Part shown: positions 57,017 to 64,000 of the stretch, one piece after another | Numbering within the stretch: position 1 is the first letter of the stretch | Layout: every line of letters starts with the position of its first letter | Origin: Bradyrhizobium sediminis | GTDB taxonomy: Bacteria; Pseudomonadota; Alphaproteobacteria; Rhizobiales; Xanthobacteraceae | Assembly: GCF_018736105.1 (NCBI RefSeq) | Contig: NZ_CP076135.1 | Span: forward strand, 3,842,001 to 3,906,000 | Reading direction: 5' to 3' | Length of the DNA: 64,000 bases | Notes under the pieces: generated by a model | The model's input: the letters and a program-made list of their open reading frames with translations, nothing else | Told to the model about the DNA's origin: nothing | The model's database searches: none | Position numbers and translations under genes: made by a program

Positions 57017-58135
57017 CTACTTGCCCCACACCTCGTTTGCGACATCGACCGCGAGCTTCAGTTTCGCCCACTGCTCTTCCTCGGTGAGGAGGTTGCCCTC
57101 TTCGGTCGAGGCGAAGCCGCATTGCGGCGATACCGCGAGCTGATCGAGCGGAACGAACTTGCTCGCCTCTTCCAGCCGCCGCTTGATGTCATCCTTCTTT
57201 TCCAGTTCGCCCGATTTCGAAGTGATGACGCCGACCACCACGATCTTGTTGCCTTTCGGCAGATAGCGCAGCGGCTCGAAGCCGCCGGCGCGCTCGGAAT
57301 CGTATTCGAGGAAGTAGCCGTCGTAGTTGGTGCCGGCCAGCATGGTCTCCGCCACCGGCTCGTAACCGCCGGACGAAATCCAGGTTGAGCGGAAATTACC
57401 GCGGCAGACATGGGTGGTGATGGTCATGTCGGCCGGGCGCTCTGCGATCGCATAGTTGATGATGCGGGCGTAGATCTCCTGCAGGCCGTCGGGATTGTCG
57501 CCGCGCTCGCGGGCTTTGCGCAATTCATCCTGCGAGCAGAGATAGGCCCAGACCGTGTCGTCGAACTGGAGGTAGCGGCAGCCGGCATCGTAGAACGCCT
57601 TGACCGCCTTGCGGTAGGTCTTGCCGAGATCCTCGAAGAACGCGTCGAGATCGGGATAGACGTCCTTCGAGATCGACTTGCGGCCGCCGCGGAAGTGCAG
57701 CACCGCCGGCGACGGAATCGTCATCTTCGGCATCACATGAGCGGTATCGCACTGCTTCTTCAGGAAGCGGAAGTGGTCCAGCATCGGATGATTGTCCGGG
57801 AAGTCGAGCTTGCCGATCACCCGCACCGCGTCATGCCGGGTCTCGACGCCCGCGAACTGGATGCCTGTCTCGGGGTGAAAGAGTTCGCAGCCGGTGAGCT
57901 TGGCGAGAAAGTCGAAATGCCACCAGGAGCGGCGGAATTCGCCGTCGGTCGCCAGCTTCAGGCCGATCGAGGCCTGCTTGTGCACGACCTTCTCGATTTC
58001 CATGTCCTCGACCTTGCGGAGGTCGTCGGCCGAGATCTCGCCCTTCTCCAGTCTGGCGCGCGCCTCCTTGATGCGCGGCGGCCGCAACAGGCTGCCGACC
58101 TCATCGGCGCGGAAAGGGGCTTTGGTTCGCTGCAT
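57017..58135 (-). CDS. MetE-like (cobalamin-independent) methyltransferase, YxjG/YxjH group
   Basis: This 372-residue protein corresponds to the C-terminal catalytic barrel of MetE. Zinc-ligand-type segments THVCRGN (H and C) and SPQCGFAS (C) are present, and LRPPRIKEARARLEKG and FRADEVGSLLRPP are typical of the short MetE-II family. It likely transfers a methyl group to homocysteine or a related thiol, but the donor may not be methyltetrahydrofolate. Located between the GT fusion and the liv operon on the minus strand, it is close to metK-ahcY but not in their operon. Confidence 0.85.
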   Translation of the reverse strand: MQRTKAPFRADEVGSLLRPPRIKEARARLEKGEISADDLRKVEDMEIEKVVHKQASIGLKLATDGEFRRSWWHFDFLAKLTGCELFHPETGIQFAGVETRHDAVRVIGKLDFPDNHPMLDHFRFLKKQCDTAHVMPKMTIPSPAVLHFRGGRKSISKDVYPDLDAFFEDLGKTYRKAVKAFYDAGCRYLQFDDTVWAYLCSQDELRKARERGDNPDGLQEIYARIINYAIAERPADMTITTHVCRGNFRSTWISSGGYEPVAETMLAGTNYDGYFLEYDSERAGGFEPLRYLPKGNKIVVVGVITSKSGELEKKDDIKRRLEEASKFVPLDQLAVSPQCGFASTEEGNLLTEEEQWAKLKLAVDVANEVWGK

Positions 58136-58216
58136 GGTCTCAACTCCCGAAAATTTTAGGCGTTTTCAAGCGCATTGGATGCCGGCTCGCGTGACGAAAT
58201 ACGCGTCAGGAACGAA

Positions 58217-58933
58217 CTAGTGTGCGGCGGCGCCGGAGACGCCGAGGAAGCGTTCCAGTACCGCCGGATCGGCCTTCAGCGTGCTACTTGCCGCATCATG
58301 GACGATCGTGCCGCGCTCCAATATCACAACGCGGTCGGCAAGCCCTAGAATCTTTTGCGCGTGCTGCTCGACAATGATGGAGCAAATGCCGCCGGCGCGG
58401 GTAATGGTGCCGAGCGCCTTCAAGAGCTCCTCGACGATGATCGGCGCCAGCCCCTCGGTCGGCTCGTCCAGCAGCAGCACCTTCGGATTGAGGGTCAGCG
58501 CGCGCCCGATCGCCAGCATCTGCTGCTCGCCGCCGGAGAGCTCGTTGCCGAAATTGTTGCGGCGCTCCTTCAGCCGCGGAAACATCTCGTAGACCTTGGC
58601 GACCGTCCACAGGCCCGGCTGCGCCACCGCGGTCATGTTCTCTTCCACCGTGAGCGAACGGAAGATATTGCGCTCCTGCGGCACCCAGCCGATGCCCGCC
58701 CGGGCCCGCTGGTCCGGCCGCATCCCGGTGATGTCCACCCCGCCCAGCGCAATGGTGCCGCCGAAACGGCGGGTGACCCCGACAATCGAATTGATCAGCG
58801 TGGTCTTGCCGGTGCCGTTGCGCCCCAATAGCGCCAGCGCCTGGCCTTCCTCGAGACGCAGCGACATATCGGGAAGCACGACGGCTTCGCCGTAACCGGC
58901 GCGCAGGCTTTCGATGGCGAGCAGGTCAGGCAT
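58217..58933 (-). CDS. livF: Branched-chain amino-acid ABC transporter ATPase LivF
   Basis: The 238-residue ATPase has Walker A GRNGTGKTT, signature LSGGEQQMLAIGRAL and Walker B VLLLDEPTEGLAP. LivF and LivG power the LivHM permease. The gene ends the operon livH-M-G-F. The ATG at 58933 overlaps the livG stop by eight bases. Confidence 0.94.
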   Translation of the reverse strand: MPDLLAIESLRAGYGEAVVLPDMSLRLEEGQALALLGRNGTGKTTLINSIVGVTRRFGGTIALGGVDITGMRPDQRARAGIGWVPQERNIFRSLTVEENMTAVAQPGLWTVAKVYEMFPRLKERRNNFGNELSGGEQQMLAIGRALTLNPKVLLLDEPTEGLAPIIVEELLKALGTITRAGGICSIIVEQHAQKILGLADRVVILERGTIVHDAASSTLKADPAVLERFLGVSGAAAH

Positions 58934-59678
58934 CGGTCGCCTCGCCGAGATAGACCGCCTTGACTGCGGGGTCGCGCGCCACCTGGTCCGGCGGGCCTTC
59001 CACCAGCAATCCGCCGCTGACCAGCACCGAAATGCGGTCGGCGAACGAGAACACCAGATCCATGTCGTGCTCGATCAGGAGCACGGTGACGTCGCGCGGC
59101 AGCGCTGCGACGGCAGCGAGAATATCCTGGCGCTCGCTGGCGGGAACGCCGGCGGCGGGCTCGTCGAGCAGCAACACCCGCGGCTTGGCGGCGATTGCGA
59201 CCGCGATCTCCAGCAGGCGCTGCTTGCCGTACGGCAAGGTCGCCGTCAGGTCGTTCATCACGTCGAGCAGCCGGAAACGCGCCAGAGTCTCCGCAATCTC
59301 GGCATTGACGTCGTCGCGGGTGCCCATCCGGCGCCACCAGTCGCCGCCGCGGCCGAGCCGTTCCGAAACCGCCAGACCGATGGTCTCGAGCGGCGTCAGA
59401 TCGGCATAGAGCTGGTTGATCTGGAAGGTGCGCGACAACCCGCGCAGCACGCGGGCATGCACCGGCAAATCGGTGATGTCGTTGCCTTCGAGCAGGATGC
59501 GGCCGGCATCGGGTTTGAGCACGCCGGTCAAAAGGTTGATCACGGTGGTCTTGCCGGCGCCGTTGGGGCCGATCAGCGCGTGGCGGGCGCCCTGCTCGAT
59601 CTTGAGCGACAGTTCGCGGGTGACCCGGAGCGCGCCGAACTTCTTTTCCAGCCCTCTGGTTTCCAGCGCAGTCGTCAT
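58926..59678 (-). CDS. livG: Branched-chain amino-acid ABC transporter ATPase LivG
   Basis: The 250-residue ATPase starts at ATG 59678 (a longer frame to 59753 lies inside livM). It has Walker A GPNGAGKTT, Walker B VLLLDEPAAGVP and a LivG-type loop in place of the strict LSGGQ (ATLPYGKQRLLEIA). The start overlaps the livM stop by four bases and the end overlaps livF, so translation is coupled throughout the operon. Confidence 0.94.
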   Translation of the reverse strand: MTTALETRGLEKKFGALRVTRELSLKIEQGARHALIGPNGAGKTTVINLLTGVLKPDAGRILLEGNDITDLPVHARVLRGLSRTFQINQLYADLTPLETIGLAVSERLGRGGDWWRRMGTRDDVNAEIAETLARFRLLDVMNDLTATLPYGKQRLLEIAVAIAAKPRVLLLDEPAAGVPASERQDILAAVAALPRDVTVLLIEHDMDLVFSFADRISVLVSGGLLVEGPPDQVARDPAVKAVYLGEATDA

Positions 59679-60706
59679 GACGCGTCGCTTTCGGGAACGG
59701 CAACGACGGCCTTGCGGCCGGCGAATTGCCGGATTACCAGGTTCGGCAGCCACAGCGCCCAGCGGTGCATGCGCGCCCGGCCGACCAGCACGATCACCAC
59801 CAGCACGAGGCCGATCCAGAACTGCCAGTATTGCGGCGTCAGGGTCGAGAACACTTCCTGCAGCATCTTGAATACCACGGCGCCGATCAAACCGCCGTAG
59901 AGGTAGCCGGTGCCGCCGATCACCAGCACCAGCATCAAGTCCGCGGAGCGCTCGAACGCGAACACGTCGAGCGAGGCCAGCGCGGTGGTCTGGGTGAACA
60001 GCGCGCCGGCGATCCCGGCATAGAAAGCCGACAGCGTATAGACCGCGATCAGGCGGCGGTTGACGGGGATGCCGATCGCGGCCGCCCGCAGCGGATTGTT
60101 CTTGATCGCGCGCAGCGACAGCCCGAACGGCGAGTGCACGACGCGGCGCGCCAGCAGGAACAGGATGAACAATACCGCAAGGCAGTAGAAGAAGCCGACC
60201 TTGCCGAACATGTCGAACGCGAACAGGCCGAGGATCGGCTGCATCTCGATGCCCTGCAGCCCGTCGGTGCCGCCGGTGATGTTGGAAAAGCGCTCCGCCA
60301 GCGCTTCCAGCAGCAGCGCGATCCCCAGCGTCACCATCAGGCGGGTCAGGTCGACGCCCCTGATCACGAGGAAGCTGGTGAGGAAGCCGACCACGGTGGC
60401 GACGAGACCGGCGGCAACCAGCGCGACCACCGGCTCGGTGATGATGCCGTGCAGCGCCAGCAGCCCGGCGGAATAGGCGCCGACGCCGAAGAACGCCGCG
60501 TGGCCGAGCGAAACGATGCCGGCATAGCCGAGGATCAGATCGAGCGACAGCGTAAACAGCGCCAGCCGCAGGATGTCGGTCATGATCAGATAGCGCGATG
60601 GAAACAGGAAGGCGCTGGCCAGCGCGAGAATCCAGAACGCGACCTCGCTCAGGCGCCAGCGCGCGTGCTGCCTGGCATGATATCCAACGTCGGCTTGCGC
60701 GGTCAT
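59675..60706 (-). CDS. livM: Branched-chain amino-acid ABC transporter permease LivM
   Basis: The 343-residue permease has about nine to ten hydrophobic segments and the LivM signature LGYAGIVSLGHAAFFGVGAYSAG. It pairs with LivH in the inner membrane. It starts at ATG 60706, seven bases after the livH stop. The C-terminal tail carries a basic stretch. Typical length. Confidence 0.93.
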   Translation of the reverse strand: MTAQADVGYHARQHARWRLSEVAFWILALASAFLFPSRYLIMTDILRLALFTLSLDLILGYAGIVSLGHAAFFGVGAYSAGLLALHGIITEPVVALVAAGLVATVVGFLTSFLVIRGVDLTRLMVTLGIALLLEALAERFSNITGGTDGLQGIEMQPILGLFAFDMFGKVGFFYCLAVLFILFLLARRVVHSPFGLSLRAIKNNPLRAAAIGIPVNRRLIAVYTLSAFYAGIAGALFTQTTALASLDVFAFERSADLMLVLVIGGTGYLYGGLIGAVVFKMLQEVFSTLTPQYWQFWIGLVLVVIVLVGRARMHRWALWLPNLVIRQFAGRKAVVAVPESDAS

Positions 60707-60713
60707 GTCGGCA

Positions 60714-61583
60714 TCATCGCGCAGCCGTGCGGCCGAACAGGCCGTTCGGACGCCAGATCAGGATCACGATCATGATGGTGTAGATCACGAACGGCCCCAT
60801 CTTGGGCACGTAATACTTGCCGGCGACGTCGCCGATCCCGAGCAGCAGCGAGGCCAGAAACGGCCCGGTGATGCTGGAGGAGCCGCCGACGGTGACCACG
60901 ATCAGGAAGTAGATCATGAACTTCAGCGGAAAATACGGGTCGAGCCCGAGAATCTCTGCGCTGAGCGCGCCGCCGAGACCGGCGAGACCGCAGCCGAACG
61001 CAAAGGTAAAGGCAAATACCTGCGGCACGTTGATGCCGAGCCCGCTGGCCGCGCGCGGATCGTCCACCGCCGCCCGCAGCCGGCTGCCGAACCGGGTGCG
61101 CGCCAGCACCAGCTGGAGGCCGGCGGTCAGGAGGCCGCAGATCACGATGATCATCAGCCGGTAGCGGCCGACGCCGACGCCGAAGACATCGATCTGGCCT
61201 TCGAGGGCCGCGGGAAGTTTGATGAAGATCCGCGACGATCCCATGATGTAGTCGACCGCCGCCACCGACATGAAGACGAGGCCGACCGAGAACAGCACCT
61301 GGTCGAGGTGGCTTCGGGTGTAGAGGTGACGATAGAGCGAGCGCTCCAGCGCCACGCCGATCGCCGCGCTGACGACAAAGGCCAGCGGCAGCGCCGCAAA
61401 GAACGGCCAGCCGGATTGATTGACCAGCACCGCGCAGACGTAGCCGCCCGTCATGGCGAATGCGCCATGCGCGAGATTGACGAAATTCATCAGCCCAAGC
61501 GTCACCGCCAGCCCGCAGGCCAACACGAACAGCAGCATGCCATAGGCGACGCCGTCGAACAGGATGGTAAACAGCGTGGTCAT
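60714..61583 (-). CDS. livH: Branched-chain amino-acid ABC transporter permease LivH
   Basis: The 289-residue permease has eight hydrophobic segments and the LivH opening FDGVAYGMLLFVLACGLAV followed by MNFVNLAHGAFAMTGGYV. With LivM it forms the membrane channel. It is the first gene of the HMGF block; the binding-protein gene precedes it on the same strand but 224 bases and several repeats lie between. Confidence 0.93.
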   Translation of the reverse strand: MTTLFTILFDGVAYGMLLFVLACGLAVTLGLMNFVNLAHGAFAMTGGYVCAVLVNQSGWPFFAALPLAFVVSAAIGVALERSLYRHLYTRSHLDQVLFSVGLVFMSVAAVDYIMGSSRIFIKLPAALEGQIDVFGVGVGRYRLMIIVICGLLTAGLQLVLARTRFGSRLRAAVDDPRAASGLGINVPQVFAFTFAFGCGLAGLGGALSAEILGLDPYFPLKFMIYFLIVVTVGGSSSITGPFLASLLLGIGDVAGKYYVPKMGPFVIYTIMIVILIWRPNGLFGRTAAR

Positions 61584-61609
61584 GAATGCGTGCCGGAAAA
61601 CTCTGGACT

Positions 61610-61656
61610 AGAGCCGTTCCGATTGAATCGGAACGGGGCTCTATCTTTTTTTGTTT
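61610..61656 (+). repeat. Hairpin repeat with T-run on the plus strand
   Basis: AGAGCCGTTCCGATT and AATCGGAACGGGGCTCT form a stem (61610-61642) followed on the plus strand by a T-rich run (CTTTTTTTGTTTT). No plus-strand gene ends here, and on the minus strand (the liv direction) there is an A-run, so it is better read as a repeat than as a terminator of liv. Confidence 0.6.
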
Positions 61657-61657
61657 T

Positions 61658-61709
61658 GACGCGTTTTCTTCACGCGAACCGGTATCCACTTCGCTTGAAA
61701 ACGCTCTAG
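61658..61709. repeat. Intergenic repeat (full copy, ACCGGTATCCACTTCG core)
   Basis: GACGCGTTTTCTTCACGCGA and the following ACCGGTATCCACTTCGCTTG + AAAACGCTCTAG form a complete copy of the element family listed at 7250-7302. It lies between the Liv binding protein and livH. Confidence 0.75.
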
Positions 61710-61801
61710 TCATTCCGGGGCAGCGCGCGGCGCTGAACCCGGAATCTTGTGCAACAATGTCGATATCCCGGGTTCGCGCTGACGCCCGCGCCTGGGATGA
61801 T
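61710..61801. repeat. Large inverted repeat (TCATTCCGGGGC type)
   Basis: Outer arms TCATTCCGGGGC and GCGCCTGGGATGA are imperfectly complementary; inner arms GAACCCGGAAT and ATATCCCGGGTTC flank a central spacer. This is a second kind of Bradyrhizobium intergenic repeat and directly follows the first. It ends just before the stop of the binding-protein gene. Confidence 0.7.
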
Positions 61802-61807
61802 CTGCGG

Positions 61808-63001
61808 TCACTTCTTGGTCTTGCCGGAATCCTTGACGGCTTCAAACGTGGCGAATTCGATGCTGTAGAGTTCGCCGCCGACCTTCTCGACCTTGCGGAT
61901 GTAGATGTTCTGCACGATGTCGCGGGTTTCCGGATCGATCGAGATCGGGCCGCGCGGGCTTTCCCACTTCATCCCCTTCATGGCCGCGACCAGCGCATCG
62001 CCGTCAGTCTTGCCGCCGGTCTTTTTCAACGCCTCATAGATCATGTGGATGCCGTCATAGCCGCTCACCGCCATGAAGCCCGGACGATTGCCGTACGCCT
62101 TCTTGTAGGCGGCAACGAACTCCTTGTTCATCGCGGATGGATGCGCGGCGGAGTAATGATGCGCGGTAACGGCGCCGAGCGCGGCGTCACCCATGCCGTT
62201 CAGGAGATCATCGTCCATCACGTCGCCGGGGCCGATCACCCTGATGCCCGTCTTGTCGAGGCCGCGCTCGGCATATTGCTTCATGAAGTTGCCGCCCTGC
62301 CCGGCCGGCACGAACACAAACACGGCGTCGGGCTTGGAATCCTTCATCCGCTGCAGGAACGGCGCGAAGTCGGGATTGGCCAGTGGCACCTTGACCTCTT
62401 CGACGATCTGGCCGCCGCCGGCGGTGAAATTCTGCTTGAAGAAATTCAGCGCGTCGTTGCCGGGCGCGTAGTCGGAGGTCAGCGTCGCGACTTTCTTGAT
62501 GCCGTTCTTGGCGGCCCAGTCGCCGATGATGGTGGAGGACTGCGCCAGCGTGAAGCTGGTGCGCACGATGTAGGGCGAACGCTCGGTGATGATCGAGGTG
62601 CCCGCCGCCATCACGATTTCCGGGATCTTGGCCTGCGTCGCCAGCGGCGCCACTGCAAGGGCTGCAGGGGTAACGCCGAAGCCGGCGATGAAACTGACCT
62701 TGTCGTTGACGATCAGCTCCTGGGCGATGCGCTTGGTGTTATCGGGAACCGCACCGTCGTCCTTCAGAATGATCTCGATCTTCTTGCCGGCGACGGTGTC
62801 GCCCTTCTGCTGCATGTAGAGCTTGACCGCATTGTCGATCTGCTTGCCAGTCGACGCCTGGCCGCCGGTCATCGGCAGGATCAGGCCGACCTTCACGCTC
62901 TCCTGCGCCTGCGCCGGCGCCCAAACCGTCGCCAAACCAAACGCGCCGGCAACGGCAATGCCGGCTGCGGCCTGCGACAACATCTGACTGCGAATGGACA
63001 T
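61808..63001 (-). CDS. Branched-chain amino-acid ABC transporter substrate-binding protein
   Basis: The 397-residue periplasmic protein starts at ATG 63001, with GGGGAG seven bases upstream. The signal peptide runs to about residue 32 (PAQA-QE). The type I periplasmic-binding fold is shown by VGLILPMTGGQASTGKQIDN and later PGNDALNFFKQNF; it is the LivJ/LivK-like partner of livHMGF. The ligand may be an amino acid other than leucine or isoleucine. Its start has an unusually clean Shine-Dalgarno, as needed for a highly made protein. Confidence 0.9.
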   Translation of the reverse strand: MSIRSQMLSQAAAGIAVAGAFGLATVWAPAQAQESVKVGLILPMTGGQASTGKQIDNAVKLYMQQKGDTVAGKKIEIILKDDGAVPDNTKRIAQELIVNDKVSFIAGFGVTPAALAVAPLATQAKIPEIVMAAGTSIITERSPYIVRTSFTLAQSSTIIGDWAAKNGIKKVATLTSDYAPGNDALNFFKQNFTAGGGQIVEEVKVPLANPDFAPFLQRMKDSKPDAVFVFVPAGQGGNFMKQYAERGLDKTGIRVIGPGDVMDDDLLNGMGDAALGAVTAHHYSAAHPSAMNKEFVAAYKKAYGNRPGFMAVSGYDGIHMIYEALKKTGGKTDGDALVAAMKGMKWESPRGPISIDPETRDIVQNIYIRKVEKVGGELYSIEFATFEAVKDSGKTKK

Positions 63002-63298
63002 GAACGCTCTCCCCTGATCGGTTTCGTGCTTTGAACCGAGCCTCTGCCTTTTGCCGTACCATAACCCAGATTTTGCAACCATATGTCGGCGCGGCATGAC
63101 GTCTTATACCGGCACGGCATGGCGAGCCAGCGGCGCGGCGTTTCCAATCGCAACGATGGGTAGCTGCGCCATCCCCCGCTCCCCGGAGCGACGGCAAAGG
63201 CTGGCCGGGGTCACATGGGCGCACAGAGGTACTATGGTACGCCGCGGCGCTTCGGCAACCACGTGCCGCTTCAAGCACCCGCCGTTGGCGGCGTGCCG
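63002..63298. other. Gene-free region upstream of the liv genes
   Basis: No plausible coding frame or known repeat is seen. It should hold the liv promoter on the minus strand. The sugar-transferase gene ends at 63299 on the same strand. Confidence 0.5.
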
Positions 63299-63862
63299 CT
63301 AGCTGTGCGACACGACCTGGTCGACACCGATGCCCTGCCCGCGCAGGGTGGCCCAGATCAGCCTGAGGTCGCCTGCAAGACTTTGGGTCCGAACATATCG
63401 CGCATCGATTTCGGCGAGACGATTGGCGTCCGACATATCGACGCCGTTGACCTGCGCCAGCCCGGTGATGCCGGGCCGCACTGCGAGAACTCCCAGCTTT
63501 CGCCGCGCCTCGACGAGATCGGTTTGCGACGGCAGGCAGGGCCGGGGACCGACCAGACTCATGTCGCCGGTCAGAACGTTGCAGAGCTGTGGAAGTTCAT
63601 CGATCTTGAAGCGGCGGAGATGTTCGCCGAGCGGCGTAACCGACCTTGCCTCCACTTCATGCGTCGGGAGGTTCGCCGTCCCCGCGTACATCGTCCGCAA
63701 TTTGTAGCAGGTGAACAGGCGCCCGCCTTTTCCGACGCGAACCTGAGCAAAGATCGCCGGCCCCGGACTCTGGAATCGAATGACGACGATGATCATCAGC
63801 AGGATTGGCCAGGCACACAGAAGAAACAGAGCGCTCGCCAAGACGTCGATCAAACGCTTCAT
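63299..63862 (-). CDS. Undecaprenyl-phosphate sugar phosphotransferase (monotopic PGT, bacterial sugar transferase family)
   Basis: The 187-residue protein has one N-terminal membrane helix (KRLIDVLASALFLLCAWPI) and the catalytic core with YKLRTM, FKIDELPQLCNVL (the Asp-Glu pair) and MSLVGPRP, PGITGLAQV. It is the small PglC-like form, lacking the long WbaP N-terminal part. It transfers a sugar-phosphate to undecaprenyl phosphate to start an O-antigen or exopolysaccharide unit. The preceding epimerase gene ends seven bases before its ATG, so the two form an operon. Confidence 0.9.
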   Translation of the reverse strand: MKRLIDVLASALFLLCAWPILLMIIVVIRFQSPGPAIFAQVRVGKGGRLFTCYKLRTMYAGTANLPTHEVEARSVTPLGEHLRRFKIDELPQLCNVLTGDMSLVGPRPCLPSQTDLVEARRKLGVLAVRPGITGLAQVNGVDMSDANRLAEIDARYVRTQSLAGDLRLIWATLRGQGIGVDQVVSHS

Positions 63863-63869
63863 CTATCGA

Positions 63870-64000
63870 TCACTTTTCAATCACTCCGATTCGAGCGTCG
63901 TTGAGGGACGCCCTCACCATGGCACGCAGACCGGCTTTCGTCTCGACCCGGGGCGACCAGCCGGCCTTCCGAAGATTGGCCGAACTTGCCACCAGTTCCC
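63870..64000 (-). CDS. C-terminal end of a nucleotide-sugar epimerase/dehydratase (rest outside window)
   Basis: The frame ending at TGA 63872-63870 reads ELVASSANLRKAGWSPRVET and KAGLRAMVRASLNDARIG, the usual C-terminal helix region of extended SDR sugar epimerases (...LGWSPRVSLEEGLRxTV...). The 5' part lies past the right edge. It probably makes the UDP-sugar used by the next gene, but the exact sugar cannot be told. Confidence 0.75.
   Translation of the reverse strand, partial: ELVASSANLRKAGWSPRVETKAGLRAMVRASLNDARIGVIEK

Noticed and set aside
60703..61845. A 380-codon minus-strand frame running from intergenic repeats through livH
   Set aside because: Its start is in repeat DNA (it encodes the SEVDTGSREENASK tail typical of the element) and it is out of frame with livH.

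Overview
The window is GC-rich, densely coded alphaproteobacterial chromosome, most likely Bradyrhizobium or a close relative. The evidence is the gene families present (PlcP/Agt, PmtA, an LpcC-like core transferase, AYRGAGR-type CoxL, an orphan TAXI binding protein, many Liv genes) and several intergenic palindromic repeats that I recognise as typical of Bradyrhizobium genomes. I see no tRNA, rRNA, CRISPR array, insertion sequence or prophage. It looks like ordinary chromosome with a large cell-surface section, not an island.

Layout. 1-9.7 kb: the end of an unrecognised protein, a lipoprotein, a methyltransferase, a decayed VapBC toxin-antitoxin pair, an MlaD-MlaF-MlaE lipid transport operon, a dipeptide epimerase, an MFS transporter and a CheZ-like acidic protein. 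9.7-14.9 kb: threonine dehydratase, then pmtA, plcP and agt. A near-perfect PHO box (CTGTCAT-N4-CTGTCAC) sits directly upstream of plcP, so this is a phosphate-starvation membrane-lipid remodelling locus; thiD and a small Lrp-ligand-domain protein follow. 15-23 kb: periplasmic and redox proteins (dienelactone hydrolase, TAXI binding protein, diheme cytochrome c, CHRD protein, cytochrome c', CoxL-like molybdoenzyme, outer-membrane barrel). 23-43 kb: envelope polysaccharide genes: murJ, a WlbA/WlbC-like nucleotide-sugar pair, manC, UDP-glucuronate epimerase, a flippase-like membrane protein, a GT2, a CapD/WbpM-like dehydratase, a full ADP-heptose set (hldE, hldD, gmhA, gmhB) with waaF, an LpcC-like transferase, galE and an MsbA-like exporter. 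43.7-47 kb: a serralysin-like secreted metalloprotease with five tandem 112-residue repeats. 47-58 kb: a 51-residue small gene, a Baeyer-Villiger-type monooxygenase, metK-ahcY, an HTH-methyltransferase fusion, a TPR-caspase protein, a methyltransferase-GT2 fusion and a MetE-like methyltransferase. 58-63 kb: a complete branched-chain amino-acid ABC transporter (livF, G, M, H plus binding protein). 63.3 kb to the end: an initiating sugar-phosphate transferase preceded by the end of a nucleotide-sugar epimerase.

Three themes tie the genes together. Sugar precursors made between 24.7 and 41 kb (GDP-mannose, ADP-heptose, UDP-galactose, UDP-galacturonate, a diamino-uronate type sugar) feed LPS core and surface glycan assembly by the nearby transferases and exporters. 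Membrane lipid composition is set by PmtA, PlcP and Agt, and lipid trafficking by Mla. S-adenosylmethionine is made and recycled by MetK, AhcY and perhaps the MetE-like enzyme, next to an unexplained HTH-methyltransferase. The observations most worth follow-up are the PHO-box plcP-agt operon, the repeat-bearing serralysin, the terminator hairpin between metK and ahcY, the coexistence of LpcC-like and heptose core genes, the VapBC fossil, and several genes whose 3' ends run into repeat elements.
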